A DNA stretch of 64,000 nt. It comes from Nitrospirales bacterium. Lineage in GTDB: Bacteria; Nitrospirota; Nitrospiria; Nitrospirales; UBA8639. Under the pieces are notes generated by a model, which searched no databases, was not told where the DNA came from, and saw only the letters and a program-made list of their open reading frames with translations. The first letter of the stretch is position 1, and the number at the start of each line of letters is the position of its first letter. Made by a program: the position numbers and the translations under genes. Location: the NCBI GenBank assembly GCA_021604005.1, contig BQIV01000005.1, positions 62,001 through 126,000 of the forward strand. Reading direction: 5' to 3'. Shown here piece by piece: positions 27,632 through 36,697 of this stretch.

Positions 27632-28417
27632 TTACGTTTTGGATTTAAGCCCAATAAGAATTTCCCGATTTCCCTTTCGACCTAGAACGGGAGAATCCAT
27701 AACGCCAATCTGTGTAAACCCCAACGTGTCAGTAAACGCCAGCAGCTCATCTTTGACAGTGAGCCGTTTTCTCTCGTCACGAACAATGCCCCCACGATCG
27801 ACATGGCCTTTTCCGACCTCAAACTGCGGTTTCAATAGCATCACAACCGAGGCGGCCTTTCCAAGAAACTTCATGACACTCGGCAATACGATCCGCAATG
27901 AAATAAAGGACACATCAATGACGGCAAGGGCAATACGATCAGGGATATCCTCAACCGCCAGATATCGAATATTACATCGTTCATGTATGACTACTCGTGG
28001 ATCATTCCGAAGCTTCCAATCTAACTGTCCATACCCTACGTCAATCGCATAGACTCGTTTGGCTCCATGCTGCAGCAGGCAATCGGTAAACCCTCCGGTC
28101 GACGAACCGACATCCATCGCAATCTTCCCTGCACATTGCACGTGAAAAGCGTCAATCGCCGCCACAAGCTTATCGCCAGCTCGGCTGACGTATGTTGTGG
28201 CCGGAGGAGCAAGGACAATGTCCATTGCTTCATCCACAAGCTTTGCACGTTTATCAATTACCACGCCATCGACTCGTACGAGTCCGGCTAAAATGCACCG
28301 GTGCGCTTGCTCACGACTCGCGGCTAATCCGCGAGAAACCAACACATGATCCAACCGCTGCTTTCTGATCGTCTGACTTGGAGAATCCACAGTATGGTCA
28401 CTCAAGAAAATTTGCAC
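27632..28417 (-). CDS. tlyA: TlyA-family rRNA 2'-O-methyltransferase
   Basis: 261-residue protein joining an N-terminal S4 RNA-binding domain (RLDHVLVSRGLAASREQAHR) to an FtsJ-like SAM methyltransferase domain. The SAM motif is AMDVGSSTGGFTDCLL, followed by VYAIDVGYGQLDWKLRNDPR and ALAVIDVSFISLR. TlyA family members methylate cytidines in 16S and 23S rRNA. The first start codon is GTG at 28417 without a clear ribosome site; later starts are possible because the first 18 residues precede the S4 domain. It follows xseB closely, as is common. Confidence 0.93.
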   Translation of the reverse strand: MQIFLSDHTVDSPSQTIRKQRLDHVLVSRGLAASREQAHRCILAGLVRVDGVVIDKRAKLVDEAMDIVLAPPATTYVSRAGDKLVAAIDAFHVQCAGKIAMDVGSSTGGFTDCLLQHGAKRVYAIDVGYGQLDWKLRNDPRVVIHERCNIRYLAVEDIPDRIALAVIDVSFISLRIVLPSVMKFLGKAASVVMLLKPQFEVGKGHVDRGGIVRDERKRLTVKDELLAFTDTLGFTQIGVMDSPVLGRKGNREILIGLKSKT

Positions 28418-28435
28418 ACTATTGCTGAGAGACCC

Positions 28436-28693
28436 CTACGATGGCGTATCGGAGGAATCAGGTATCATGTCTCCATCGGAGAAGGCTTGGATTCGCTTTT
28501 TCCCATCCTTATTCTGAACGAGGATCTCCACTTTCCGCTCAGCATCATCCAGGACTTTCAGGCACGTTTTCGATAGTTTAATCCCTTCCTCAAAAATCTT
28601 TAACGACTCATCCAAGGGTAATTCGCCACGTTCTAATTCCGTCACAATCGTTTCTAATCTTGCCAATGCTTGTTCAAATTTCGGGGCTGCCAT
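28436..28693 (-). CDS. xseB: Exodeoxyribonuclease VII small subunit
   Basis: 85-residue helical subunit of exonuclease VII, which degrades single-stranded DNA together with XseA. The family pattern is clear: KFEQALARLETIVTELERGE, LPLDESLKIFEEGIKLSKTC and LDDAERKVEIL. ATG at 28693 with a GAGGAAG ribosome site. It lies downstream of xseA with a 174-nt gap and upstream of tlyA, so the three probably share a transcript. Confidence 0.94.
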   Translation of the reverse strand: MAAPKFEQALARLETIVTELERGELPLDESLKIFEEGIKLSKTCLKVLDDAERKVEILVQNKDGKKRIQAFSDGDMIPDSSDTPS

Positions 28694-28867
28694 ATCTTCC
28701 TCACCTTTTCTTCATATCGGCACTCAGTTGGGTTCAGGGCTCAATGTTCGTATCTGCGATCTCGACGGCTTTCACTCGTTCCTGGATAGGGTCTTTACTC
28801 GAAACATCTCCATGTCACATGGACAGCATCCCATCGTGGCGTCACATGCTAACGGCAAGGAGACCAG

Positions 28868-30217
28868 TCACGATTTCACCTTAATTGCTTCCACCAGACA
28901 TTCTACTGTTCCATCAACTAACTTCGCATGAATATGGTCTCCTACCGTAACATCGTTGACGCTTTTGACAAGCGTTTTTCGGTTCAAATCTTCAACGATA
29001 CTATACCCTCGAGATAACACAATGAATGGGCTCAATGTGTGAAGTATAGCCATCGTGGACCGACTTTGGTGTTGTTTTTCTTTTAATACACCGTGCATCC
29101 CGTGTAACATCCTGACCCAGAGTTGAGGAATCAACCGATGTCCCGCTTGCGTTCGATGTTGCGGCGTATTGGCCATAACACGAGATGCCAGATAGGTTAA
29201 TTCCACACGAAGCCGTTTGTGGAAGTTTCGTACCATATATCCCAGACGGGCCTCCAAGTCATCCACGCGCTGCCCATACCGATACAACCAGAGCACCGGA
29301 TCAGGCAGATCAGATCGAGTGGATTCAACAGCATGTCGATCACGCTGCAACCGAGTGTGCATGGATCGCGTCAGCCGGTTGACCAATTGCCTGATCTGAA
29401 CAAGCATGTCTTCCGAGGAGGGAGCCACGAGCTCCGCCGCCGCCGATGGTGTCGGCGCACGCAGATCCGCAGCCAAATCCGCTAAGGTCACATCGGTTTC
29501 ATGGCCAACCGCCGAGATCACCGGAATCTTCGATTCAGCAATGGCGCGAACGACCACTTCCTCGTTAAACGACCACAAGTCTTCAAGCGACCCTCCGCCT
29601 CTTCCGACAATAAGGACCTCTACCCCGCTCACTGTGTTCATGACATGGATAGCATGAGCGATTTGCCGAGCCGCGTCCATTCCTTGCACCAGAACCGGGT
29701 AAATAAGAATGGAAATCATCGGACAGCGCCGGTGCACAATATTCAAAATATCATGCAGGGCGGCCCCATGGCGGGACGTGATGATCCCAATCTTCAATGG
29801 GAAAGAAGGGAGCGGTCGCTTTCGGGCAAGATCAAACAGTCCTTCTTTTTCTAATTTGACCTTGACTTGCTCGAAGGCCAGTTGAAGCGATCCTATCCCC
29901 TTTGGTTCAACCGACTGGAGAATCAGTTGATAGTCCCCGCGTAACTCATAGGCCGTCACACTCCCACGGATAATGACGTCCAAGCCTTCTTCAAGCGAAA
30001 AAGAAAGATGTTGCGCTACTCCGCGAAAGAGCACAACCCGAATTTGACTCGACTGATCTTTAAGCGTGAAATACTGATGACCGGATGACGGTCGACGAAG
30101 ATTGGAAATCTGCCCTTCGACCCACACCACAGGAAATTGGTCTTCCAAGGTGCTTCGAATCTGACGGGTCAGTTCCGAAACGGTCAGAATGCGAGAGAGG
30201 ACATCCTGCAACAGCAC
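28868..30217 (-). CDS. xseA: Exodeoxyribonuclease VII large subunit
   Basis: Catalytic subunit of exonuclease VII, 449 aa. The N-terminal OB fold reads LTVSELTRQIRSTLEDQFPV and VWVEGQISNLRRPSSGHQYF. The catalytic core includes IGIITSRHGAALHDILNIV, VLIVGRGGGSLEDLWSFNEE and VISAVGHETDVTLADLAADL, followed by a long coiled-coil region and the C-terminal segment SPFIVLSRGYSIV. The start is GTG 30217, with an AAGGGG ribosome site formed by the end of ymdB. Confidence 0.96.
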   Translation of the reverse strand: MLLQDVLSRILTVSELTRQIRSTLEDQFPVVWVEGQISNLRRPSSGHQYFTLKDQSSQIRVVLFRGVAQHLSFSLEEGLDVIIRGSVTAYELRGDYQLILQSVEPKGIGSLQLAFEQVKVKLEKEGLFDLARKRPLPSFPLKIGIITSRHGAALHDILNIVHRRCPMISILIYPVLVQGMDAARQIAHAIHVMNTVSGVEVLIVGRGGGSLEDLWSFNEEVVVRAIAESKIPVISAVGHETDVTLADLAADLRAPTPSAAAELVAPSSEDMLVQIRQLVNRLTRSMHTRLQRDRHAVESTRSDLPDPVLWLYRYGQRVDDLEARLGYMVRNFHKRLRVELTYLASRVMANTPQHRTQAGHRLIPQLWVRMLHGMHGVLKEKQHQSRSTMAILHTLSPFIVLSRGYSIVEDLNRKTLVKSVNDVTVGDHIHAKLVDGTVECLVEAIKVKS

Positions 30218-30222
30218 GCCCC

Positions 30223-31002
30223 TTATTCATGGACTTGCAATCGTTGAATACCGATTGCTTTCCCTGTCATAGCATCGATGTTCATCAGTGCTGCGCGTAA
30301 CACGGCAGGACCTTGCGCGACCTCAAAACGCCTGGGAGTTTGCAAAAGAAATTTTTGAATAACAGAATCAGCTTTCATGCCAATCACGGAGTTTTGCGGC
30401 CCGGTCATTCCGATATCCGTCAAATAGGCAGTGCCTTTCGGGAGAATCTGTTCATCGGCTGTTTGAACATGCGTATGCGTTCCGACCACTGCGGAAACCT
30501 TTCCGTCTAGAAAGTGGCCCATCGCCATTTTTTCGGAGGTCGTTTCAGCATGCATATCCACAATAATGGCCGGTGTTCGCTCTTGCAACGTGGCCACTTC
30601 ACGTTCGGCAACTCGGAAGGGACAATCAAGAATCGGCATGAACACTCTTCCCATGAGTTGGAGAATACCAAGCGACTCTCCCGACGTCGTTTCAAGCACC
30701 ATCGCCCCGCGACCGGGAACCCCCTCAGGGTAATTCGCCGGTCGCAAAACGCGTGAATCTTTATTGATAAAATCGATGGCTTCTTTTTTATCCCAGGCAT
30801 GATTCCCGAGCGTAATCACGGCAAGACCCAAATCAAATAAGTCGCTGGCAATATCTGGGGTGATTCCGAATCCTCCTGCGGCATTTTCTCCATTACCAAT
30901 AACGACATCAACGTCATGTTGCGCAATGACCTTATGCAGACGCTTCATCATGACGCGTCGACCGGGCTCTCCAACAATATCACCGACAAAGAGAATATTC
31001 AT
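30223..31002 (-). CDS. ymdB: YmdB-family metallophosphoesterase
   Basis: 259-residue metallophosphoesterase of the TIGR00282/YmdB type. In Bacillus the homologue is a 2',3'-cAMP phosphodiesterase affecting biofilm and motility decisions. Metal ligands are visible in ILFVGDIVGEPGR, GNGENAAGGFG, ITLGNHAWDKKE and the late VVGTHTHVQTAD. It lies directly downstream of rny, the conserved rny-ymdB pairing. ATG 31002. The cyclic-nucleotide activity is taken from family knowledge. Confidence 0.93.
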   Translation of the reverse strand: MNILFVGDIVGEPGRRVMMKRLHKVIAQHDVDVVIGNGENAAGGFGITPDIASDLFDLGLAVITLGNHAWDKKEAIDFINKDSRVLRPANYPEGVPGRGAMVLETTSGESLGILQLMGRVFMPILDCPFRVAEREVATLQERTPAIIVDMHAETTSEKMAMGHFLDGKVSAVVGTHTHVQTADEQILPKGTAYLTDIGMTGPQNSVIGMKADSVIQKFLLQTPRRFEVAQGPAVLRAALMNIDAMTGKAIGIQRLQVHE

Positions 31003-31023
31003 GAATAGGGCTGCCGCTAACCG

Positions 31024-32625
31024 TTATTTTGCAAACTCTATAAAACGATTCTCCCGAATGACCGTAATTTTAATTTGTCCGGGATAGGTCATTTCTTGTT
31101 CGATTTTCTTCGCTAACTCGCGAGAAAGCGTGAAGGCTTCAGTGTCATTCAATTCACCCTGACGGACGACGACACGAATCTCTCGCCCAGCTTGAATGGC
31201 GTACGCTTTATCCACACCGTTAAAACCTGTGGCTAATGACTCTAACTTTTCAAGTCGCTTGACGTAAGCTTCAAGCGTTTCACGGCGAGCGCCAGGTCGA
31301 GCCGCAGACAAGGCTTCGGCAGCCGCAACCAGCACCGATTCCGGGCAAATCGGTTCGACTTGCTCATGATGTGCGGCAATAGCATTGACGATTTTCTCTG
31401 ATTCTCCATATTTTTTAGCCATTTCGGCACCAAGCATGGCATGCGTTCCCTCCTCTTCATGACTGACTACTTTCCCAATGTCATGAAGCAACGCCCCGCG
31501 TTTGGCTAGTTTCACATCAAGCCCTAGTTCCGACGCCATAATCCCGCAAATGTACGCTGCTTCGCGCGCATGATAGAGATTATTCTGGCCATAGCTGGTG
31601 CGATACTTTAAGCGCCCCAATAACTTCACGATTTCCGGGTGAAAATCGGATAGCCCCACTTCAAAAATGACCTTTTCCGCCTCATCCCGCATCAGCTTGT
31701 CCAAATCACCCTTGACCTTCTCAACAACTTCTTCAATACGAGTTGGATGAATACGCCCATCCTGCATTAACCGCTCAAGTGCGATTTTGGCAATTTCACG
31801 ACGAAGCGGATCAAACCCAGACACGATGACGGCTTCTGGGGTTTCGTCAATAATTAAATCCACCCCGGTGGCGGCCTCTAAGGCCCGAATATTTCTCCCC
31901 TCACGTCCAATAATCCGGCCTTTCATGCCGTCACTTGCAAGCGGGACCACCGATATGGTGGCTTCATTCACATAATCCCGGGTAATACGCTGAATCGATC
32001 GAGTGACCATTTCAAGCGCTTCCTTATCTGCATTTTCCCGAGATTCATCAAGAATTCGTTTGCTCAGGAGCGCTCCATCTAATTTGGCTTCGCTTTCAAT
32101 TTCACTCAATAACTGACGTTTGGCTTCTTCCACGGTCATCCCAGCCACCCGTTCCAGCGCCTGCCGGTGTTCACGCACGATTTGATCGCAGGCAGCCTCT
32201 TTGCTTGCGATACTTTCCTCTCGTTGCATGAGGGTTTTTTCGCGTCGCCGAGACTCTTCTTCACGTTTTTCCAAATTGGCATACTTACGATCAAGCCCTT
32301 CCTCCCGTTGCAGCAATTTTTTCTCTGTTGCTTGAAATTCTGAACGTAACTCTTTTTCTCGCCTCTGCATTTCAGACTTCGCCTGAAAGACCAGGTCTTT
32401 TGCTTCAAGTTTGGCATCTTTAATGATACGCTCGGCATCTTGCTCCGCATTGTGTGCCAGCTGACGTGTCTGCTCTTCGGCTTCTGAACGTTTTGATTCA
32501 TCCTTGTTTCGCTGCATTACCCCGTTCAAGATGAATCCAAGGGCCAATGCCAGAACGCCAACAAGAACTGAAATTGTGATCGTGGTAAAAATGGCAGCCA
32601 CCCCCTTCCATACTATACTATCCAC
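31024..32625 (-). CDS. rny: Ribonuclease Y
   Basis: Membrane-anchored endoribonuclease starting mRNA decay. One N-terminal membrane helix (FTTITISVLVGVLALALGFI) is followed by a long charged coiled coil (about residues 35-190), a KH domain (GRIIGREGRNIRALEAATGV) and an HD domain with GALLHDIGKVVSHEEEGTHA carrying the metal-binding His-Asp pair. The C terminus GQIKITVIRENRFIEFAK is typical. At 533 aa it has the normal length. The start is taken as GTG 32625; no ATG precedes the helix. Confidence 0.96.
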   Translation of the reverse strand: MDSIVWKGVAAIFTTITISVLVGVLALALGFILNGVMQRNKDESKRSEAEEQTRQLAHNAEQDAERIIKDAKLEAKDLVFQAKSEMQRREKELRSEFQATEKKLLQREEGLDRKYANLEKREEESRRREKTLMQREESIASKEAACDQIVREHRQALERVAGMTVEEAKRQLLSEIESEAKLDGALLSKRILDESRENADKEALEMVTRSIQRITRDYVNEATISVVPLASDGMKGRIIGREGRNIRALEAATGVDLIIDETPEAVIVSGFDPLRREIAKIALERLMQDGRIHPTRIEEVVEKVKGDLDKLMRDEAEKVIFEVGLSDFHPEIVKLLGRLKYRTSYGQNNLYHAREAAYICGIMASELGLDVKLAKRGALLHDIGKVVSHEEEGTHAMLGAEMAKKYGESEKIVNAIAAHHEQVEPICPESVLVAAAEALSAARPGARRETLEAYVKRLEKLESLATGFNGVDKAYAIQAGREIRVVVRQGELNDTEAFTLSRELAKKIEQEMTYPGQIKITVIRENRFIEFAK

Positions 32626-32711
32626 ACTCTAGAGTGGTGGAGTCGGTGAGCAGGAAACACTCATACTTGTGAGCGACCGACTCAACACGATGATTTGTGG
32701 GAAAGGAACTG

Positions 32712-33083
32712 TTACACGTATTGCTGTGCTGGAAGGACTGGCCGTCGAGAGAGCGAAGGTTTTGGGAAATATGTGCCGCGAAGACGTATCCGAGAGAAGG
32801 ACCTATCTCGAAAGAAACCACCCGTGTAGGGACCTAGATTTGTGACAGGAATACGCGAAGGGAAAAAATTCTGCAGAGGAAAAACAAGTTGATCACGAGG
32901 AGAGGCATTTAGCCTTACATACCTCGTCGAGGACTCACTTTTCCACCGAGTAACGATATTCTTCAGGTTGGATACGCAGTTGTTCGCACATTGTCTTCCA
33001 AAAACGATCATCAATAGGGCCAAAGACCCAAGTAACTTAGCCATTACCAGCACGGCTGTACGCTTAAAGACAGCCTCCTCCAC
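32712..33083 (-). CDS. Doubtful small exported protein upstream of rny
   Basis: An open frame of about 123 codons with a GTG at 33083, four nt after an AGGGGGG run. The product would begin with a signal-like segment (VFKRTAVLVMAKLLGSLALL) and continue as a basic, serine- and arginine-rich chain without any recognised family. It lies in the 620-nt spacer before rny, preceded by an AT-rich stretch with TATACAAT near 33110 that could be a promoter. It may be a real small gene or simply part of a long rny leader. Confidence 0.25.
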   Translation of the reverse strand: MEEAVFKRTAVLVMAKLLGSLALLMIVFGRQCANNCVSNLKNIVTRWKSESSTRYVRLNASPRDQLVFPLQNFFPSRIPVTNLGPYTGGFFRDRSFSRIRLRGTYFPKPSLSRRPVLPAQQYV

Positions 33084-33249
33084 ATTTCCCCCCTGCACCA
33101 CAGAAGGGATTGTATACTTTTTAAATTTTAATGATATAACACGCCTTTACAATACCAGAGCTAGGCAAAGACTTTCAAGTTCTCATCCTTCCAAGGCCTC
33201 CACCACACACGAACGTCCAATAACTCTCTGTTCCTAAAGCACATAGGGT

Positions 33250-33453
33250 TGGGATATGAGCACCACTACGAATGCCCGTTAGACCTACCAGGTTCACTCA
33301 ACGTTCGTAGCCTAGGCCACCTGTAAGCACAATAGCAGACCACACAAAACCCACAACAGCGATTGCTTGATTTCCGGAAGTATGAGAAAGCCGCAACCGT
33401 GTCCAAGATCTCTTGACATTGAGAACAGCAGGCAAAGCAATATCTCAAAGTCT
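33250..33453 (-). ncRNA. Candidate 6S-like regulatory RNA between zapA and rny
   Basis: A roughly 200-nt structured segment on the minus strand. GATAT (33444-33440) pairs with ATATC (33257-33253), followed inwards by GC/GC, GCC/GGT and CTGC/GTAG, forming an imperfect closing stem like that of 6S RNA. The 5' side has CTGCTGTTC and the 3' side AACGGGCATTCG, resembling the TGTTC and GGCATC regions that face each other in 6S RNAs. A weak promoter (TTGCCG, 16 nt, AATTAT) ends just upstream. The place next to zapA is the classical ssrS position in proteobacteria. The 3' part can alternatively fold locally (CTACGAA / TTCGTAG). The 6S identity is inferred, not proven. Confidence 0.45.
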
Positions 33454-33602
33454 GAAAATAATTCTGGCCTTACGACAGTCGGCAATTCACTATATATACC
33501 AACAATTTAGGCGATATACATGAAAAACGAAGAAATACGACGGAGCAAACGTGGGGGAATATCAAAGGGGGAGCGAAAGAAGCGAAATGGACGAAAACAG
33601 GC

Positions 33603-33896
33603 TTAAGCAGGATTCAGTTCAAGTTGATGATCGATGTGTTCAAGCATACTTTGCGTCAACCGCTCAAGCTCAACTTCGCCTGCCCGTTGATTGCGCTGGT
33701 GCTGAAACAACTGGTCCGCAATGTTGATAGCAGCCAAGATTGCCAATTTCGTTGGCGTGCCGGTCTTCATGGTTTGCGTTAATGTTCGCATCTGCTCATC
33801 AACATAGCTTGCAAGTTGCTTGATGTACACTTCATCACCTTCTCCCTGGAGTGCAAAGCACTGTCCATAGACTTCGACTTCAATAGGTTTTGTCAC
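33603..33896 (-). CDS. zapA: Cell division protein ZapA
   Basis: 97-residue FtsZ-ring stabiliser. The protein starts KPIEVEVYGQCFALQGEGDE (the ZapA N-terminal beta domain) and continues with a long helix, YIKQLASYVDEQMRTLTQ, TPTKLAILAAINIADQLF and a coiled coil. The start is GTG 33896: a perfect AGGAGG lies 6 nt upstream. Starting at the earlier in-frame ATG (33929) would overlap the upstream gene by 32 nt. It cross-links FtsZ filaments; its partner gene upstream looks ZapB-like. Confidence 0.93.
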   Translation of the reverse strand: MTKPIEVEVYGQCFALQGEGDEVYIKQLASYVDEQMRTLTQTMKTGTPTKLAILAAINIADQLFQHQRNQRAGEVELERLTQSMLEHIDHQLELNPA

Positions 33897-33897
33897 A

Positions 33898-34143
33898 TCA
33901 TCCCTCCTGGCGGTTACTTGCATTATCAAGAAACTCTAATTCACCAAGAACTTTCTCGATCCGAGACCGTATATTGGTCCGTTCATCCTCCCATCCCTGT
34001 GTGAGTTCATCGTGCTTGCCTAATCTCTCGCGCGCCACCTGTAATTCTTCTTCTAACGAGGCCTTGTCACGACGAAGCTCAACGACAAGATCGACTAACT
34101 TTCGTACTCGTACTTCTAGAGCTTCTATATTGTCCAAACTCAT
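33898..34143 (-). CDS. Short coiled-coil protein, ZapB-like
   Basis: 81-residue, almost entirely helical protein (IEALEVRVRKLVDLVVELRR, KASLEEELQVARERLGK, RSRIEKVLGELEFL). Length, heptad pattern and tight position 2 nt before zapA fit a ZapB-type division coiled coil. Sequence identity in such proteins is too low to be sure from reading alone. ATG 34143 has an AAGGGGGG ribosome site. Likely cytoplasmic, bridging ZapA and chromosome-linked factors. Confidence 0.7.
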   Translation of the reverse strand: MSLDNIEALEVRVRKLVDLVVELRRDKASLEEELQVARERLGKHDELTQGWEDERTNIRSRIEKVLGELEFLDNASNRQEG

Positions 34144-34197
34144 TGTCCCCCCTTCTCAATATTCTTGGATGAATCCACGAATCGGAATATAAAAATT

Positions 34198-36453
34198 TCA
34201 GCACATCCTGTCAAGCGAATCCGCCTGACAGGAATGCGACAAAAGCTCTCGATAGACGCGGTAACTCCCGAGCACTCGCTTCACATAGCCTCGTGTCTCA
34301 CGGTAGGAAATTCTTTCAACAAACTCATCAGATTTGGCTTGAGGGTCCTGTGCAATCCATCTCCGCACCACATGTGGACCCGCATTATATGCCGCAACGG
34401 CATGAACGAGGTTTCCGTTAAATTGCTCCAACAGTTGTCCCACATATGTTGTACCCAATTGAATATTGATAGTTGCATCAAATAAATCGTCCTGTTGGGG
34501 AGATGGCACACCTAATTGATGTGCGACTTTTTGAGCGGTTGCAGGCATCAGTTGCATCAAGCCACGAGCTCCAACGCGGGACAAGGCTCGTGCATCATAT
34601 AAACTTTCTTCACGAATGAGTCCCGCTACAAGATAGGGGTCCAGACCGGCAGGCGCATATTGTTGAATGGTCGGGATATAGCCAATGGGATAGGCGCCGT
34701 TCCAGGCATATGAAGATCGAGGGATACGATCTTCCTTCATCTTCTGTCCAAAGTGTCGTATGGCTAGACGAATTCCAAAGTCATAGGCTCCGGTCTGTTG
34801 CGCGAGGGAAATCAGTTCAACAAGATTGGCTGTTTTTGAAGTTGCACGTTTTGTGACAACCTTCACCTCCTTCGCCGCCTCAGGCAAGAGGCCTAGCTTC
34901 AGTAACTGACGTGCTTTTTGATAATGAAGGTCACCAACAAGATCGTTGGAAGCCGTGGATGGCGTTTGGTGCGTCTTTTGTCTCACCACCCCCACGGTCT
35001 TCACAGCGCCGGGATGCAGCACATGACCTTTTGCCAATTGACCATAATAGGTCAACGGCTGTTCTTTGACCAGATTCTGATACACCGCTTGGGCTTTGTC
35101 GGGCTGCTGTAATTGACCGTAAACCCGGCCTTGCCAGTATTGAACCCGTCTGCGAACGTCAGCGTCTCGAGAACTCTTCTGCAACGTCTTTAATGTCGCC
35201 AAAACTTTCTCATATTGTTCTTGTTCATAGTAAATCCACGTCATGCGCCATAAGGCATCCTGGCGCCGTTGCGATGAACGCGCGGCCTGAAACGCTTGCT
35301 GAAAGGCAGCCAATGCAGGCTCTGTTTTGGCTTGATCATGCAGCCATACTCCCGCAAAAATATGCAACAATGCCTGTCGATCCCTCGATAACCCTTTGAG
35401 ATGTGCCTGCTTATGTAGCGCAAGCACTTGAGAACCTTTCCCCTGCCGGAGATACGACCGTGCCAACCACACGGTCCCATCCTGCTTCCGACTTGATTGA
35501 GAGCGTGACACGCGATCGAAAACATTTTCGGCTTTATCGTATCGCTTTAATCGAGCCAAGGCCATACCGAGCTTATATTCCGCTTCATCATATTTTTTCC
35601 CTTTCCCAATCTGCTGGAGGTACTGTCGAATCCCAGCAATTGCCTGGTCAAATTGCGCAGCCCGATAGAAGGCCAGCGTACGTTTATACTGTTCATCGAG
35701 TGTCGGCTTTCGTTGATGCGCCTCAGGTAGTTGGTCAAGCAGTTTCTGCGCTTCTTTCCCTTCTGATGTATGAGGCACCTTCCACCAGACTTCTCGAAGA
35801 GCCTTTTGGGCATCATCCATCCTACCCAGCTCGCTATGACATTTTCCGATCTCTAGCAACGCGCTCGCAGCGTGCGACGATTTCGGGGCGCTTCTGATGG
35901 CACGAGAATACCAACGAATCGCCTGTTCGCACTCACCCGACTCACGCCAGGCTTGCCCCGCTAAGACCAACGCCTCATGTCTCAAGCGCGATTGAGACCC
36001 CCACGTCTCCACACCTTCTAACACGCTTGCCGCTTCATGCGGTCGCTGCGCATTCAAAAGCGTTTGCGCCAACCAGAATTGCAGATAATCTTGTAAGAGC
36101 GGAAAGGCATCATTCGCTTGACGAAAATAGGCAATTGCGTCAGCCGGAGACGTCTCTTTCAACATGAGACCAAGATGGACACCGGCTCGATCAGCCCAAA
36201 TCGTCCCAGGAAATTCGACTAAAACTTTTTTTAAATGGGCAATGGAATACGACTCGGGAACCACTGAGGCGGACCTGCGCAACTTAGGATTCACGGCTTG
36301 GTGAAAACAAGACTCTGCGGTTTGACAGAGCACAGGGTACGGTTCGGGGGTTGGCAATGATTCGGCCGAAAATGCCGACATTCCCAGAAACACACTTACC
36401 AACACACACTGAGCAGTCGAAATAGCTCGTCTTCGGGTAGAACGCATTGTCAT
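34198..36453 (-). CDS. Soluble lytic murein transglycosylase with TPR repeats (Slt70-like)
   Basis: Periplasmic enzyme cleaving the glycan strand to 1,6-anhydro-muropeptides. A signal peptide (AQCVLVSVFLGMSAFSAES) leads into about 500 residues of TPR-like helical repeats (WYSRAIRSAPKSSHAASALL, YKRTLAFYRAAQFDQAIAGI). The C-terminal SLT domain has the catalytic glutamate in GLIREESLYDARALSRVGA, then GLMQLMPATAQKVA and AYNAGPHVVRRWI. Total length is about 751 aa, longer than E. coli Slt70. The ATG at 36453 is favoured because AAGG lies 6 nt ahead. It precedes the zapB-like/zapA pair. Confidence 0.92.
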   Translation of the reverse strand: MTMRSTRRRAISTAQCVLVSVFLGMSAFSAESLPTPEPYPVLCQTAESCFHQAVNPKLRRSASVVPESYSIAHLKKVLVEFPGTIWADRAGVHLGLMLKETSPADAIAYFRQANDAFPLLQDYLQFWLAQTLLNAQRPHEAASVLEGVETWGSQSRLRHEALVLAGQAWRESGECEQAIRWYSRAIRSAPKSSHAASALLEIGKCHSELGRMDDAQKALREVWWKVPHTSEGKEAQKLLDQLPEAHQRKPTLDEQYKRTLAFYRAAQFDQAIAGIRQYLQQIGKGKKYDEAEYKLGMALARLKRYDKAENVFDRVSRSQSSRKQDGTVWLARSYLRQGKGSQVLALHKQAHLKGLSRDRQALLHIFAGVWLHDQAKTEPALAAFQQAFQAARSSQRRQDALWRMTWIYYEQEQYEKVLATLKTLQKSSRDADVRRRVQYWQGRVYGQLQQPDKAQAVYQNLVKEQPLTYYGQLAKGHVLHPGAVKTVGVVRQKTHQTPSTASNDLVGDLHYQKARQLLKLGLLPEAAKEVKVVTKRATSKTANLVELISLAQQTGAYDFGIRLAIRHFGQKMKEDRIPRSSYAWNGAYPIGYIPTIQQYAPAGLDPYLVAGLIREESLYDARALSRVGARGLMQLMPATAQKVAHQLGVPSPQQDDLFDATINIQLGTTYVGQLLEQFNGNLVHAVAAYNAGPHVVRRWIAQDPQAKSDEFVERISYRETRGYVKRVLGSYRVYRELLSHSCQADSLDRMC

Positions 36454-36697
36454 GCTCATCCTTGGGGAACCATTACAAGGTCAGAGATCACTATCATTAC
36501 CAACAGGGTTCTCTCAAGTATACCGAAGATATGCCTAGCTTCAAGAACAAACAGGTTTAAAAAATTTGAAAAACAGACTCTTCGTACCAGAGCATAGAAA
36601 TTTTAAATTTATCAGAACACAACGGCAAGCAATCAGCACTTGAATGAGAGAACCATCTCCCTGACGAACATCACATCGGACAGGAATTGCATCGCGG

